Positions 26,669 to 36,466 of a DNA stretch of 64,000 nt are shown in pieces. A program made the position numbers and the translations under genes. The stretch is taken from positions 1 through 64,000 of the forward strand of contig NZ_JHZC01000016.1 of assembly GCF_000621125.1 (NCBI RefSeq). Reading direction: 5' to 3'. The notes under the pieces are model-generated. The model did not search any database and was not told where the DNA came from. It saw only the letters and a list, made by a program, of their open reading frames with translations. This DNA comes from Maribacter antarcticus DSM 21422 (GTDB lineage Bacteria; Bacteroidota; Bacteroidia; Flavobacteriales; Flavobacteriaceae). Position 1 is the first letter of the stretch; every line of letters begins with the position of its first letter.

Positions 26669-29035
26669 TTAAAACTTCCACCATTTTTTAGTAGACTTAC
26701 CATATCCATAACCATATTTACCTCCGTATCCTAAATCACCTTCATTGACATCATTCACGACAAAAGAGACATTTCTTAACTTTCCTTCTTTTACTAATTG
26801 AAGTGGAAAATCAATAGAATTTTTCTCTGTAGTACCCGCCCTTGTTACGTAAATAATATGATCGGCATACTCACTAATTAATAGCGTATCACTTACCACC
26901 ATTAATGGAGCTGTATCCACTATAACATAATCGTATTTTTCAGAAACGTTTTGTAGTAGTTCACCAACCCTTTTACTCATAAGCAATTCAGCAGGGTTAG
27001 GGGGAATTTTTCCCGAAAAGATAACATCTATAGTCGTATTATGAATCAACATAGTGTTTATAATATCTGAGGCAACCAGTTCTGTATTGAACAAATATTC
27101 TGTAAGGCCTACATCCTTTTGTTTGTCTTTACCTTTTAACTTATCAACTGCATCTCCAACAAAAAAGGAATAGAATTTAGGATTACGTATATCTGCACCA
27201 ATCAACAAAACCTTTTTCTCTGTACTTCCCAAAATCATCGCCAAATTGGTAGAGGTAAAGGTTTTACCTTCCCCTGGAACGCTGGAGGTAACAAAAACAA
27301 TATTTCTCTTTTTTCCAACCTCCTTCCGTTTGGTCTTCATCAGGTAATCAAGGTTGGTTCGTATAATCCTTAAGGCTTCTGCTAGGACAGAACGATCATC
27401 CTTTAAGATAAGTTTACTTTCTTTTTTATTTAGTTTGGGGAGTTCACCTAAGACAGGGATATCACTGGCCAAGGTCTCCAACCCGTGTTTATTATGAATT
27501 TTAGTATCTAATAACTCTCTGAGATAAATTACACCGAAAGGCACCAAGAGGCCTAATAGTATAGATGCCAAAAAGGTAATTCTTTTCCTTGGCTTAACCG
27601 GAATGGAACTTGCCAAATGCGCAAAATCTATCACCTTTGATTTTGGAGATGCGGAGGCAAAAGCAATCTGGGACTCCTCTCTTTTCTGTAGTAAATATAA
27701 ATAAAGACTTTCTGTTGTTTCTTGTTTTCTTGTAATATTCCGAAGCTCCATCTGATTTTCAGGTGCAGAATAAATGGTTCCTTGAATACGTCCCATTTGA
27801 CTTTGTAGCGTGCTTACGTTCATTCCCACATTTCGTTCTAATGAGGACAAGCTGGACGTTATCGTATTTCTGAGACCATCTAGCTGTTGGTCTAGGTTTA
27901 CAATAATAGGGTTTCTCTCATCCGCACTCCTTAATAGGCGCTTTCGGTCAGATATAAGTTGGTTGTATTGCGCCGTGCTTTGTGCTAACGCAACGCTTCC
28001 TACATCCACTACGGGCATTTCCTCGTATCCTGTTTCTAGGCCTAAATAGTCCTTGATACCGCTAACCATTTGAAGTTGTACTTTCGCATTTTCTAAGTTT
28101 TGCCGGCTACTTGCACTTACTTGAACTGCCGCACCTACTTCTAGACCAGAACCCGTCATGCCTTTTTCTGTAAGCATTTCCTGAGCATCTTTATCTACTG
28201 AACTTAAGGTGCCAGCAATAAGTTGAATTCGGCTATCAATAAATTCTGATGTTTTATTCGCAATACGCTCTTTTTCCTCTACATCATTACGGTTGTAAAT
28301 TTCAATCAATTTATTAATAATATCCTTTCCTTTTTGCGGAATAGGCGTTTCCATGGATACCTCCACGATATTTGACTGCTCCACGAGGAGACCAATATTT
28401 AAACTCTTCTTTATTCCACTAGCAACAGCGGTTACAGGGCTCAATACTATCTTAAAGCGCTTACCAACAAGTCCCGCTAAATTAGCTTTACTCGGCGTTA
28501 ATACCATATCCCCAATTTCTGTAGGTATCGCGTTCCCAAAGGCAAAGACCTTATTTAGAGCTCCTTCCTCTTCGGAATAGCCGAAACCTTTAGTATCTAA
28601 AAATTCCAAAAAGAAATGGAAATTTGCATTCTGAATTACGGAGTCTGGTGCAATAAAAGTTAAATTAAAAGGAGGGTTTCTATACACCTCTGAGTTGATG
28701 ACGTCCCCCAAGGATAAAATTTGAACATTAATGGACAGCTCCTTAACCAGATCAATGAAATTTCCCCTCGAGCCAAGTATCTCAATTTCATCCTCAACCA
28801 GTCTGGAACTACCTGAGAAAACGCCTAAATCTTTAAAAAGACTTAGTTCATTGCTAGCGTTTTTTTCTTGTACTATTTGAATTTGAGACCCTACATTATA
28901 ATGCCGTATTGAGTAGCGAATGCTTATAACAGCAAATAAAAGAGCTATGAATACAGAAAGTACAAACCATTTCCAATGTTTCAAATATGCTGTTATCGTA
29001 TTTTTAAGTTCCGCAGTAGTGGTAATATCATTCAT
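26669..29035 (-). CDS. Wzc-like polysaccharide co-polymerase with BY-kinase domain (tyrosine autokinase)
   Basis: The 788-residue inner-membrane protein has a first membrane helix near 20-40, a large Wzz-type periplasmic region with coiled-coil segments, and a second helix near 485-505 (ITFLASILLGLLVPFGVIYL). The cytoplasmic BY-kinase domain shows Walker A SSVPGEGKTF near 585, Walker A' LLIGADIRNP near 610 and Walker B DYVIVDTAPL near 700. A C-terminal tyrosine-rich tail (YGGKYGYGYGK) is the usual autophosphorylation cluster. It controls chain length and export of Wzy-dependent polysaccharide together with the adjacent Wza-like lipoprotein. The likely phosphatase is the CpsB-like protein at 12.7 kb. 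It is the last gene of the minus-strand export block. Confidence 0.93.
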   Translation of the reverse strand: MNDITTTAELKNTITAYLKHWKWFVLSVFIALLFAVISIRYSIRHYNVGSQIQIVQEKNASNELSLFKDLGVFSGSSRLVEDEIEILGSRGNFIDLVKELSINVQILSLGDVINSEVYRNPPFNLTFIAPDSVIQNANFHFFLEFLDTKGFGYSEEEGALNKVFAFGNAIPTEIGDMVLTPSKANLAGLVGKRFKIVLSPVTAVASGIKKSLNIGLLVEQSNIVEVSMETPIPQKGKDIINKLIEIYNRNDVEEKERIANKTSEFIDSRIQLIAGTLSSVDKDAQEMLTEKGMTGSGLEVGAAVQVSASSRQNLENAKVQLQMVSGIKDYLGLETGYEEMPVVDVGSVALAQSTAQYNQLISDRKRLLRSADERNPIIVNLDQQLDGLRNTITSSLSSLERNVGMNVSTLQSQMGRIQGTIYSAPENQMELRNITRKQETTESLYLYLLQKREESQIAFASASPKSKVIDFAHLASSIPVKPRKRITFLASILLGLLVPFGVIYLRELLDTKIHNKHGLETLASDIPVLGELPKLNKKESKLILKDDRSVLAEALRIIRTNLDYLMKTKRKEVGKKRNIVFVTSSVPGEGKTFTSTNLAMILGSTEKKVLLIGADIRNPKFYSFFVGDAVDKLKGKDKQKDVGLTEYLFNTELVASDIINTMLIHNTTIDVIFSGKIPPNPAELLMSKRVGELLQNVSEKYDYVIVDTAPLMVVSDTLLISEYADHIIYVTRAGTTEKNSIDFPLQLVKEGKLRNVSFVVNDVNEGDLGYGGKYGYGYGKSTKKWWKF

Positions 29036-29090
29036 AAACTTATCCTTTTCAGGCCAACCATTTAAAAGTTATTCAAAAATCGACTACCCA

Positions 29091-29870
29091 CTAGTTTCTA
29101 GTTATAAGTATGACGGTAGAGGTGAGCAATATAGACGCAATCGAAATAGCAATGGTAGCCCTGTTATCTAAAGAAGAAGAGGTAATTGCTGATTTGTTCG
29201 GTTCCACGTAGACCACATCGTTTTGAGTCAAATAATAATTAGGTGAACTTAAGACATCCTTACTGGTGAGATTGATTCGATGGTATACTTTGGCACCATT
29301 GAAATCTCTTATAATTAAGACGTTTTCTCGCATCCCTTTAATCGTCAAATCACTGGCCAAACCTATTGCTTCCAAAACGGTTATCTGTTCACCGTTTACT
29401 TGGTAGGTGCCTGGGTTGTTTACTTCCCCCAATACGGTAACCCTGAAGTTTTTTAAGCGCATATTAATTATTGGGTTTATTAAATAGGGTTTTAACTTTT
29501 CTCTCAACAATTCCTTTGTCTCTTGTGGGCTCAAATCCGCTATTTTTATATTCCCGATTACCGGAAAGTCTATCTCTCCGTTTTTATCAACAATGTAATC
29601 CATTTGTTGCGGCCTCATACCACCCTCTTGACTACCCGTAAAGATATTAAACGGCACACTGGCTTCAGCATTAAGGGTTGAGATATTGATACCAATAATA
29701 TCATTAATCTTAAATTTATTATTAGCAGTGTTATCACTGATTATAGTTTCATAATTCTGTGCATCTTGAAAATAAACTACCTCCGTTTTACTAGCACAAG
29801 ATGCTATAAATCCCAAAGTAATACCCAAAAGCACCACCAATTTTAAATATTTTTTAATTGTTGTCATCAT
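29091..29870 (-). CDS. Wza-like outer-membrane polysaccharide export lipoprotein (OPX family)
   Basis: The 259-residue precursor has a lipoprotein signal ending GFIASC, giving a lipidated Cys25. A polysaccharide-export domain follows (about 45-130, IIGINISTLNAEASVPFN) and then one SLBB domain (about 140-230, VTVLGEVNNPGTYQVNG). A hydrophobic segment near the C-terminus (237-256) may replace the Wza C-terminal helix or anchor the protein. It is shorter than E. coli Wza, as is common for Bacteroidota OPX proteins. It lies 55 bases upstream of the Wzc-like gene in the same direction, forming the envelope-spanning export pair. Confidence 0.9.
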   Translation of the reverse strand: MMTTIKKYLKLVVLLGITLGFIASCASKTEVVYFQDAQNYETIISDNTANNKFKINDIIGINISTLNAEASVPFNIFTGSQEGGMRPQQMDYIVDKNGEIDFPVIGNIKIADLSPQETKELLREKLKPYLINPIINMRLKNFRVTVLGEVNNPGTYQVNGEQITVLEAIGLASDLTIKGMRENVLIIRDFNGAKVYHRINLTSKDVLSSPNYYLTQNDVVYVEPNKSAITSSSLDNRATIAISIASILLTSTVILITRN

Positions 29871-29898
29871 ATGAAGATATTTACAAGCTATAATAAAT

Positions 29899-31842
29899 TT
29901 AGTGTTTTACGATTTTAAGGTTGGTATCCGAAATAGCACGAACGGTAGTTTTATTTTCTTCATCAAATTTACAAAGATCAGAATTTTGTGACACATATTC
30001 TGGTACAATTTCTTTCATGATTTTAATCGTATTACCATTAAAGAAAATATTCACGATACACAACTCATCTATTTTCGACCGAACTTTTAAATAATCTACG
30101 TCCCTAACCTTACTTATTTTTATCTTTTTATGGTAAGTGCGCATTGTATTCTCCCCATTAGCCAGGAGTTCCTCATGCAATTTTTCTCCAGGTCTAAGGC
30201 CCGTAATCTTAATGTCTATATCTTCAGGATATTGTAAACCGGATAACTTAATCATATTCTTGGCCAAGTCAAATATCTTGACCGACTCCCCCATATCAAA
30301 AATAAAGATTTCTCCACCTTTTCCCATTGAACCTGCCTCCAATACCAATTGAGAAGCTTCGGGAATCGTCATAAAATATCTGGTAATTTCTTTGTGGGTT
30401 AATGTTAAAGGTCCTCCATGCTCTATTTGTTTTCTAAATAACGGTATAACGGAGCCGTTTGATCCTAACACATTACCGAACCTCGTAGTAATAAATTTGG
30501 TCTTACCTTCTTGTTGCGCACAACTAATGTACATTTCCGCAATACGCTTACTAGCACCCATGACATTAGTAGGGTTTACTGCCTTGTCCGTCGATACAAA
30601 TACAAATTTTTCTACACCATGCACAATAGAAAGATCAGTAATAGTTTTAGTACCTGCGATATTTATTTTAATGGCTTCATAACAATTGTATTCCATAAGT
30701 GGCACATGCTTATATGCTGCTGCATGAAAAACCATATTGGGACGGTATTCATCAAAAATCTGATTCATCCTATTTTTATCCCTAATATCACCTACGATAG
30801 GAATAAAATTATGGAACCCTTTTTGCTTCAATTCCTGTTGTAAATCATAAAGAGCTGACTCGGCTTGATCCACAATAATTAAAGAACCATAGGAATAATT
30901 ACAAATTTGCCTAACAATCTCACTTCCAATAGAACCTGCACCACCAGTAACTAAAATATTCTTGTTAATTAATTCTGCCTCAATGTTGGTGTTTTTTATT
31001 TGAATGGGCGCACGATCTAATAAATCCTCTATTTGTACTTGTTTTATTTGAGATACTTTTAGTTCTCCATTGATCCAATCCTCTATAGGCGGAACAATTT
31101 TTACAGATACTGGTAAATCTACCATATCCTCTACCTTTTTACGCAGCGTTTTGGAATCAATTTTCTGGATACTAAAAATAATTTCAACTATATTCTTCTT
31201 AGTTACGAATTCCTTAGTAAGTACCTCTTTACCGTATACAGGAATTCCATTGATACTTTTACCTATCTTTTTATTATCGTTATCAACGTAGCCAATGACC
31301 TTGGTATCACTTTTAGAATGGTTGGTTAATGCACCATAGGTTAATACTCCTGAATTTCCAGCACCGTATATTAATACATTTTTGGAAGCTCTAATTCCTC
31401 CATCGATTTTATTATAGATTGATTTAAACAGATACCTAGATGTGGTTAAGGCCACAAAACTAATTAAACTATGAATAATAATGATAGACAAAGGAATTGT
31501 GAAACTTGGGATATAACCGAATTGTCTATTAGAAATCACTAAAAAAATAATCAATATACTTGAAAGACAAATGGCATTAAAAATATTGTATACATCACGT
31601 ATCCCTGTATGTCGTACCACCCCTTTGTAAGACCCTACTGCTAAAAAAGCAAAAAGTGAAGCTGCTAAAATCCATGGGAGCTGTATAAATAGATTACTGA
31701 CCTCAAAATCTAAGGTAAGATTGAATCTAATCAGATAAGAAAGTACAAACGAAAAAGCGATTGTCAACAAATCGATTAATAAAACCACCCATTTAGAGGC
31801 ATATCGGTATACTTGGTAGGTCAAATATTTAGGAAACTTCAT
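29899..31842 (-). CDS. Membrane-anchored NDP-sugar 4,6-dehydratase (WbpM/PglF/CapD family)
   Basis: The 647-residue protein has four predicted N-terminal membrane helices (about 15-145). A first Rossmann domain (NVLIYGAGNSGVLTYG, near 160) and the catalytic SDR domain (NILVTGGAGSIGSEI, near 293) follow. The motif STDKAVNPTNVMGASKR has Met where classical SDRs have Tyr, giving the Ser-Met-Lys arrangement typical of large membrane 4,6-dehydratases. Expected reaction: UDP-GlcNAc to UDP-4-keto-6-deoxy-GlcNAc. The gene starts 2 bases after the DegT aminotransferase stop, which supplies the next enzyme. A 4-amino-4,6-dideoxy sugar is therefore a likely building block. Confidence 0.92.
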   Translation of the reverse strand: MKFPKYLTYQVYRYASKWVVLLIDLLTIAFSFVLSYLIRFNLTLDFEVSNLFIQLPWILAASLFAFLAVGSYKGVVRHTGIRDVYNIFNAICLSSILIIFLVISNRQFGYIPSFTIPLSIIIIHSLISFVALTTSRYLFKSIYNKIDGGIRASKNVLIYGAGNSGVLTYGALTNHSKSDTKVIGYVDNDNKKIGKSINGIPVYGKEVLTKEFVTKKNIVEIIFSIQKIDSKTLRKKVEDMVDLPVSVKIVPPIEDWINGELKVSQIKQVQIEDLLDRAPIQIKNTNIEAELINKNILVTGGAGSIGSEIVRQICNYSYGSLIIVDQAESALYDLQQELKQKGFHNFIPIVGDIRDKNRMNQIFDEYRPNMVFHAAAYKHVPLMEYNCYEAIKINIAGTKTITDLSIVHGVEKFVFVSTDKAVNPTNVMGASKRIAEMYISCAQQEGKTKFITTRFGNVLGSNGSVIPLFRKQIEHGGPLTLTHKEITRYFMTIPEASQLVLEAGSMGKGGEIFIFDMGESVKIFDLAKNMIKLSGLQYPEDIDIKITGLRPGEKLHEELLANGENTMRTYHKKIKISKVRDVDYLKVRSKIDELCIVNIFFNGNTIKIMKEIVPEYVSQNSDLCKFDEENKTTVRAISDTNLKIVKH

Positions 31843-31844
31843 AT

Positions 31845-32978
31845 CTAAAACATTGTTTTTATTTTTTCAATAACACAATTCAGGTCATATTGAGTAAGAT
31901 TTGACCCACTTGGCAAACAAAGCCCTCTGCTGAACAAATCTTCAGAAGTACCATTTATAAATTTAGGGAAATTTTCAAATACAGGCTGCAAGTGTAAAGG
32001 CTTCCAAAGCGGTCTCGATTCAATATTTTCCTCTAGTAGTGCCAATCGAATTTTTTCCCTAATCGTAAAGGAGGGAGTAAGCACGCAGCTCAACCATCTG
32101 TTGGAATAGAACCCCGAAGGTTCGGATAAAAATTCAATTCCGGTCACGTCATCAAGTTCCTTCCGGTAAATCTCATAATTTCTTCTCCTAGCCATAACCC
32201 TATCTTCCAAAACTAGCATCTGCCCTCGGCCTATGCCCGCTAGAATATTACTCATCCTATAGTTATAACCTACATGGGAATGTTGATAATGAGGAGCCTC
32301 ATCCCTAGCTTGGGTTGCAAGAAAAACAGCTTTATTTATGTAGTCTGGGTTTTTGGATACTAATGCCCCACCACCCGAAGTAGTTATTATTTTGTTACCG
32401 TTAAAGGAAAGTATTCCAATATCGCCAAAAGTACCACAACGCTTCTCCATATAGCTACTGCCTAATGCCTCTGCACTATCTTCAAGAATTGGAATACCAA
32501 ATTTATCAGCAATGGCCCTAACTTCTTTTATCTTATACGGCATACCATACAAATGAACCGCAATGATTGCTTTCGGTTTTTTCCCGTTTTTAATACTATC
32601 GGCAATAGCGCTATTCAATAAATCAGGAGACAAGTTCCAGGTATCCTTTTCACTATCCACAAAAACCGGGGTCGCTCCTAGATACATTATCGGGTTGGCC
32701 GAGGCGGAAAAAGTAAAACTTTGGCAAATTACTAAATCACCACGTTTTACGCCGAGTAATTGAAGTCCTAAGTGAAGAGCGGCTGTTCCTGAACTAAGTG
32801 CAGCTACATGCACATTCTCTTCTAATGAATGGGCTATAGCTTTCTCAAAGGCAGTAATATTTGGCCCTATTGGCGCTACCCAATTGGTATCAAATGCTTC
32901 TTTAACATAAACTTGTTCCATATCTCCCATGTGCGGGGATGATAGCCAAATTTTCTTATTAATATCTACAGATTGCAT
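31845..32978 (-). CDS. DegT/DnrJ/EryC1/StrS-family sugar aminotransferase (PglE-like)
   Basis: A 377-residue PLP enzyme of the sugar aminotransferase family. The PLP-binding lysine is Lys196 in SFNGNKIITTSGGGALV, and LEDSAEALGS near 165-174 carries the cofactor Asp. Length is typical. Directly upstream of the membrane 4,6-dehydratase, it probably transaminates UDP-4-keto-6-deoxy-GlcNAc using glutamate. No PglD-type N-acetyltransferase is adjacent, so the amino group may stay free, be acetylated by the hexapeptide protein at 46.6 kb, or be used otherwise. A 185-base gap separates it from the UDP-xylose synthase gene upstream. Confidence 0.9.
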   Translation of the reverse strand: MQSVDINKKIWLSSPHMGDMEQVYVKEAFDTNWVAPIGPNITAFEKAIAHSLEENVHVAALSSGTAALHLGLQLLGVKRGDLVICQSFTFSASANPIMYLGATPVFVDSEKDTWNLSPDLLNSAIADSIKNGKKPKAIIAVHLYGMPYKIKEVRAIADKFGIPILEDSAEALGSSYMEKRCGTFGDIGILSFNGNKIITTSGGGALVSKNPDYINKAVFLATQARDEAPHYQHSHVGYNYRMSNILAGIGRGQMLVLEDRVMARRRNYEIYRKELDDVTGIEFLSEPSGFYSNRWLSCVLTPSFTIREKIRLALLEENIESRPLWKPLHLQPVFENFPKFINGTSEDLFSRGLCLPSGSNLTQYDLNCVIEKIKTMF

Positions 32979-33163
32979 TAGTTTGCTTATTTAAAGGCTA
33001 AAATACATATAGTTAGTGGCAACTTGAATAAAGGGTCTGTTATTTCGTTTAACACAATATTAAATCGCCGAATTACAAAAAACGGAGTATTCCTACTTTG
33101 ATTAGACAGGTTCGAACCAAAACCCTTAGCACATACTTCATTTCAAAATAAATTCCTATGTTG

Positions 33164-34150
33164 TTAATCCTTGTTATAGTTACTAAAATCCTTGTGATCT
33201 CGTTTGTAGAGTTCGTCTTTAGGTAAGGTTTTAAAATAAGCATAGGTTTTAGCCATGCCATCTGCCCTGCTCACCTTTGGTTCCCAATTCAAAATCTCCC
33301 GAGCTTTAGAGATATCCGGCTGTCGTTGCAAAGGATCATCTTGTGGCAGCGGTTTAAGAATTATTTTTTGATCTGTACCTGTTAACTTGATAATTTCTTC
33401 TGCAAAATCCTTAATGGTTATTTCGTTGGGGTTTCCAATATTTATCGGTAAAGCATAGTCACTTAGCAATAATCGGTAAATGCCTTCTACTTCATCATCT
33501 ACATAACAAAAAGAGCGTGTCTGATTTCCTGTTCCAAAGACGGTAAGGTCCTCTCCTCGCAATGCCTGACCAATAAATGCCGGAATAACCCTTCCATCAT
33601 TAAGGCGCATCCTAGGTCCGTAGGTATTAAAGATTCGAACTATACGTGTATCTACTCCGTGAAAACGATGGTATGCCATGGTAATGGATTCCATAAAACG
33701 TTTCGCTTCATCGTAAACTCCACGCGGTCCTATCGTATTTACATTACCGTAATAAGCTTCTGTTTGCGGATGCACTAAAGGATCGCCATAAATCTCCGAA
33801 GTCGAGGCGATTAAGATGCGCGCTTGTTTTTCTTTGGCTAGACCCAAAAGATTGTGCGTACCCATAGCACCAACTTTTAAGGTTTGTATCGGTATTTTTA
33901 AATAATCTATTGGGCTAGCGGGAGATGCAAAATGTAAGATATAATCTAAATCACCTGGCACATGTACAAATTTAGTAACATCATGGTTATAAAACTCAAA
34001 ATTTTCCAAAGGAAAAAGATGCTCTAAATTCTTTAAATCACCGGTGATAAGATTATCCATGGCGATGACATGATATCCTTCCTTTATAAATCTGTCACAT
34101 AAATGTGATCCTAAAAATCCAGCGCCTCCAGTTATTAAAATTTTCTTCAA
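33164..34150 (-). CDS. uxs: UDP-glucuronate decarboxylase (UDP-xylose synthase)
   Basis: The 328-residue extended SDR has the NAD motif [10 protein letters not shown] (8-17), the active-site segment TSEIYGDP with Glu120, and Tyr146/Lys150 in GVYDEAKRF. These are diagnostic of UDP-xylose synthases. It converts UDP-GlcA, made by the UDP-glucose dehydrogenase encoded divergently, into UDP-xylose with loss of CO2. Length matches the soluble bacterial form, with no membrane helix. It is the first gene of the minus-strand block and has a good candidate promoter just upstream. Confidence 0.93.
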   Translation of the reverse strand: MKKILITGGAGFLGSHLCDRFIKEGYHVIAMDNLITGDLKNLEHLFPLENFEFYNHDVTKFVHVPGDLDYILHFASPASPIDYLKIPIQTLKVGAMGTHNLLGLAKEKQARILIASTSEIYGDPLVHPQTEAYYGNVNTIGPRGVYDEAKRFMESITMAYHRFHGVDTRIVRIFNTYGPRMRLNDGRVIPAFIGQALRGEDLTVFGTGNQTRSFCYVDDEVEGIYRLLLSDYALPINIGNPNEITIKDFAEEIIKLTGTDQKIILKPLPQDDPLQRQPDISKAREILNWEPKVSRADGMAKTYAYFKTLPKDELYKRDHKDFSNYNKD

Positions 34151-34175
34151 AATATGGCTTGTTAAGTTAATGATA

Positions 34176-34207
34176 CGAAGATATTATAATAGCATAGATA
34201 CATTCAA
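34176..34207 (-). promoter_or_regulatory. Candidate promoter of the uxs/aminotransferase/dehydratase/wza/wzc block
   Basis: On the minus strand TATCTTCG (one mismatch to TAnnTTTG) is preceded by TTG at a spacing of 21 bases, which fits the Bacteroidota -33/-7 layout. The leader would be about 20 bases. Confidence 0.4.
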
Positions 34208-34972
34208 TTTTTAACGAAAAATACTATAAAGTTCAAAAAAAATAGGATTAAATACGATATCACTAGCATAATTCTTAAACCTATATAACGACTATCTCGT
34301 ACGTATTAATTTTGCTACTAAAACAACAGTTAAAATACAAAAAAAAACTGAAAGTAGCAGCTTTGCTCTTAGTCCCCTATACCTACCCTAAGTCTTAGAG
34401 TATTGATACTTTTATACAAGGTCTAAATCAGAACACTTTCAATTTCAAGTATGCCTTGGGATATCAAACCCATTGAGGGATATCAAACTTTAAAAAAATA
34501 TCATCCTACTATCCAAAACCTAAAAACCAGTTTGATTGCTAAAAGAACAATATGTTAGTCTACTGAATGATAAATTTATAACTAGCCCTTTAATCACTAA
34601 TTGTATTAATTAAAACCTACCAGAGAACAAAACTACTTAAGACCTAATGTACATGCTGTAATTAATTAGGATACTAGCGTAAAGGGATGTATCCGTTTCT
34701 TTTTTTCTCACCTATATATTTTAACTTATCTATTACGTTTAAACACCCTACACCAGACCAGTTGATTTTTTAGTCCAAAACACTCATTAGTCTTAACGAA
34801 GTAATTGAATACATTAAAAGAGAGAACTTAGCAGAGGTGTTTTTAAATGAATTAGATGCGGCTACCACAATTATTTATAATAGCTATCGTTAAAGTTCTA
34901 AAAGGGTATCTTAAAGTTTACCACAGAACCTTTTTAGAAACAATTGAACGACAAAAGGAAAAGAAATTCAAT

Positions 34973-34980
34973 TATATTTG
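34973..34980 (+). promoter_or_regulatory. Candidate -7 box of the ugd operon
   Basis: The octamer TATATTTG fits TAnnTTTG exactly and lies about 90 bases before the ugd ATG. The nearest upstream TTG is 26 bases away, wider than usual, so the -33 element is uncertain. Confidence 0.35.
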
Positions 34981-35068
34981 CAAATTTTGCACGACAACGA
35001 CAGTTTAATATGCGTTTTGTTAATCTTTGAGTTGTTAATTATAAAAAGCTTTAAAACAAATAGTCAAT

Positions 35069-36466
35069 ATGAAAAAAATTACACACATTTGTTGCATCGG
35101 TGCTGGTTATGTAGGCGGGCCTACCATGTCTGTTATTGCCAGTCAATGTCCTGAAATAAAGGTGACTGTAGTAGATATTAATCAAAATCGCATAGATGCT
35201 TGGAACGATAAAAATCTAGATAATCTTCCGGTATATGAACCAGGTCTACAGGAAATCGTAGCAGCAAATCGCAACAAAAATCTATTTTTTTCAACTAATG
35301 TAGATCAAGCCATAGATGAGGCGCAGCTCGTTTTCATATCAGTAAATACCCCGACCAAAACCTTCGGAAAGGGTAAAGGACAGGCAGCAGACTTAAAATA
35401 CGTAGAAATCTGCGCTCGTAATATTGCAAAAATTGCGAAAGATGACAAAATCATTATCGAAAAATCTACCTTACCAGTGCGAACGGCCAGTGCCATTAAA
35501 AGCATTCTAGATAATACAGGAAATAACGTACATTTTGAAATCCTTTCGAACCCTGAATTCTTAGCGGAAGGCACAGCCATCGAAGATTTATTGAATGCCG
35601 ATCGTATTTTGATAGGTGGGGATGACACCCCCTCTGGCAAAGCAGCTAAAAACACCTTAAGTTCAATTTATGAACACTGGCTGCCCAAAGAACGTATTCT
35701 GCAGACTAATGTTTGGTCATCAGAATTGTCAAAGTTAGTGGCTAATGCTTTTTTAGCACAACGTGTATCTTCCATCAATGCTATTTCAGCACTTTGTGAA
35801 CGTACCGATGCTAATATCGCCGAAGTTGCAAGAGCTATAGGTACCGATAGTAGAATTGGTCCAAAATTCTTAAGTGCTTCTGTAGGATTCGGGGGTTCTT
35901 GTTTTCAAAAAGACATTCTGAACCTAGTCTATATTTCTAGAAGTTTTGGATTGCAGGAAGTCGCGGATTACTGGGAACAAGTTATTATCATGAATGATTA
36001 TCAAAAACGAAGATTTGCTGATAATATTATTTCTACTCTATACAACACCGTATCAGGTAAAAAGATAATTTTTTACGGATGGGCTTTTAAAAAAGACACC
36101 AATGACACAAGAGAATCTGCAGCCATTTATGTAGCGGATGCCTTGTTGGATGAACAAGCTGAAATTGTAGTGTACGATCCTAAAGTAACGGCTGAAAAAA
36201 TATATGCTGATTTAGACTATTTGGGTACTCGGTCCTCAGAAGAAAATAAAAAATTAGTAACGGTCACAAATGACCCTATTGCAGCAGCTAAAGATGCTCA
36301 TGCTATTGCCATATTAACAGAGTGGGACGCTTTTAAACACTATGACTGGAATCATATTTACAAAACTATGCTAAAACCAGCTTTTCTTTTTGATGGTCGT
36401 AGGTTAATGGATAAAAAGGAAATGGAAGATAAGGGCTTTAAATACTATAAAATAGGACAGTCATGA
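35069..36466 (+). CDS. ugd: UDP-glucose 6-dehydrogenase
   Basis: The 465-residue protein has the N-terminal motif [14 protein letters not shown] and the long form of the enzyme that resembles animal and plant [19 protein letters not shown] and the catalytic Cys278 in [10 protein letters not shown] are present. It oxidises UDP-glucose twice with NAD to UDP-glucuronate. That product feeds both the overlapping 4-epimerase gene (UDP-GalA) and the divergent decarboxylase (UDP-xylose). Its stop overlaps the next ATG by 4 bases. It is distinct from the TviB/WbpO-type dehydrogenases in the same window. Confidence 0.94.
   Translation: MKKITHICCIGAGYVGGPTMSVIASQCPEIKVTVVDINQNRIDAWNDKNLDNLPVYEPGLQEIVAANRNKNLFFSTNVDQAIDEAQLVFISVNTPTKTFGKGKGQAADLKYVEICARNIAKIAKDDKIIIEKSTLPVRTASAIKSILDNTGNNVHFEILSNPEFLAEGTAIEDLLNADRILIGGDDTPSGKAAKNTLSSIYEHWLPKERILQTNVWSSELSKLVANAFLAQRVSSINAISALCERTDANIAEVARAIGTDSRIGPKFLSASVGFGGSCFQKDILNLVYISRSFGLQEVADYWEQVIIMNDYQKRRFADNIISTLYNTVSGKKIIFYGWAFKKDTNDTRESAAIYVADALLDEQAEIVVYDPKVTAEKIYADLDYLGTRSSEENKKLVTVTNDPIAAAKDAHAIAILTEWDAFKHYDWNHIYKTMLKPAFLFDGRRLMDKKEMEDKGFKYYKIGQS

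Larger units (their letters stand above)
34151..35068. other. Long divergent intergenic region
   Basis: About 0.9 kb of AT-rich DNA separates the divergent UDP-xylose synthase and UDP-glucose dehydrogenase genes. Promoter candidates at both ends are listed separately. A plus-strand open frame at 34774-34893 reads SLNEVIEYIKRENLAEVFLN and then ELDAATTIIYNSYR; it is protein-like but has no ATG and no family I recognise. It could be a gene remnant. Confidence 0.5.

Noticed and set aside
33100..33130. GGTTCGAACC palindrome that recalls a tRNA T-arm
   Set aside because: The surrounding sequence cannot fold into acceptor, D and anticodon arms; no tRNA was found in the window.
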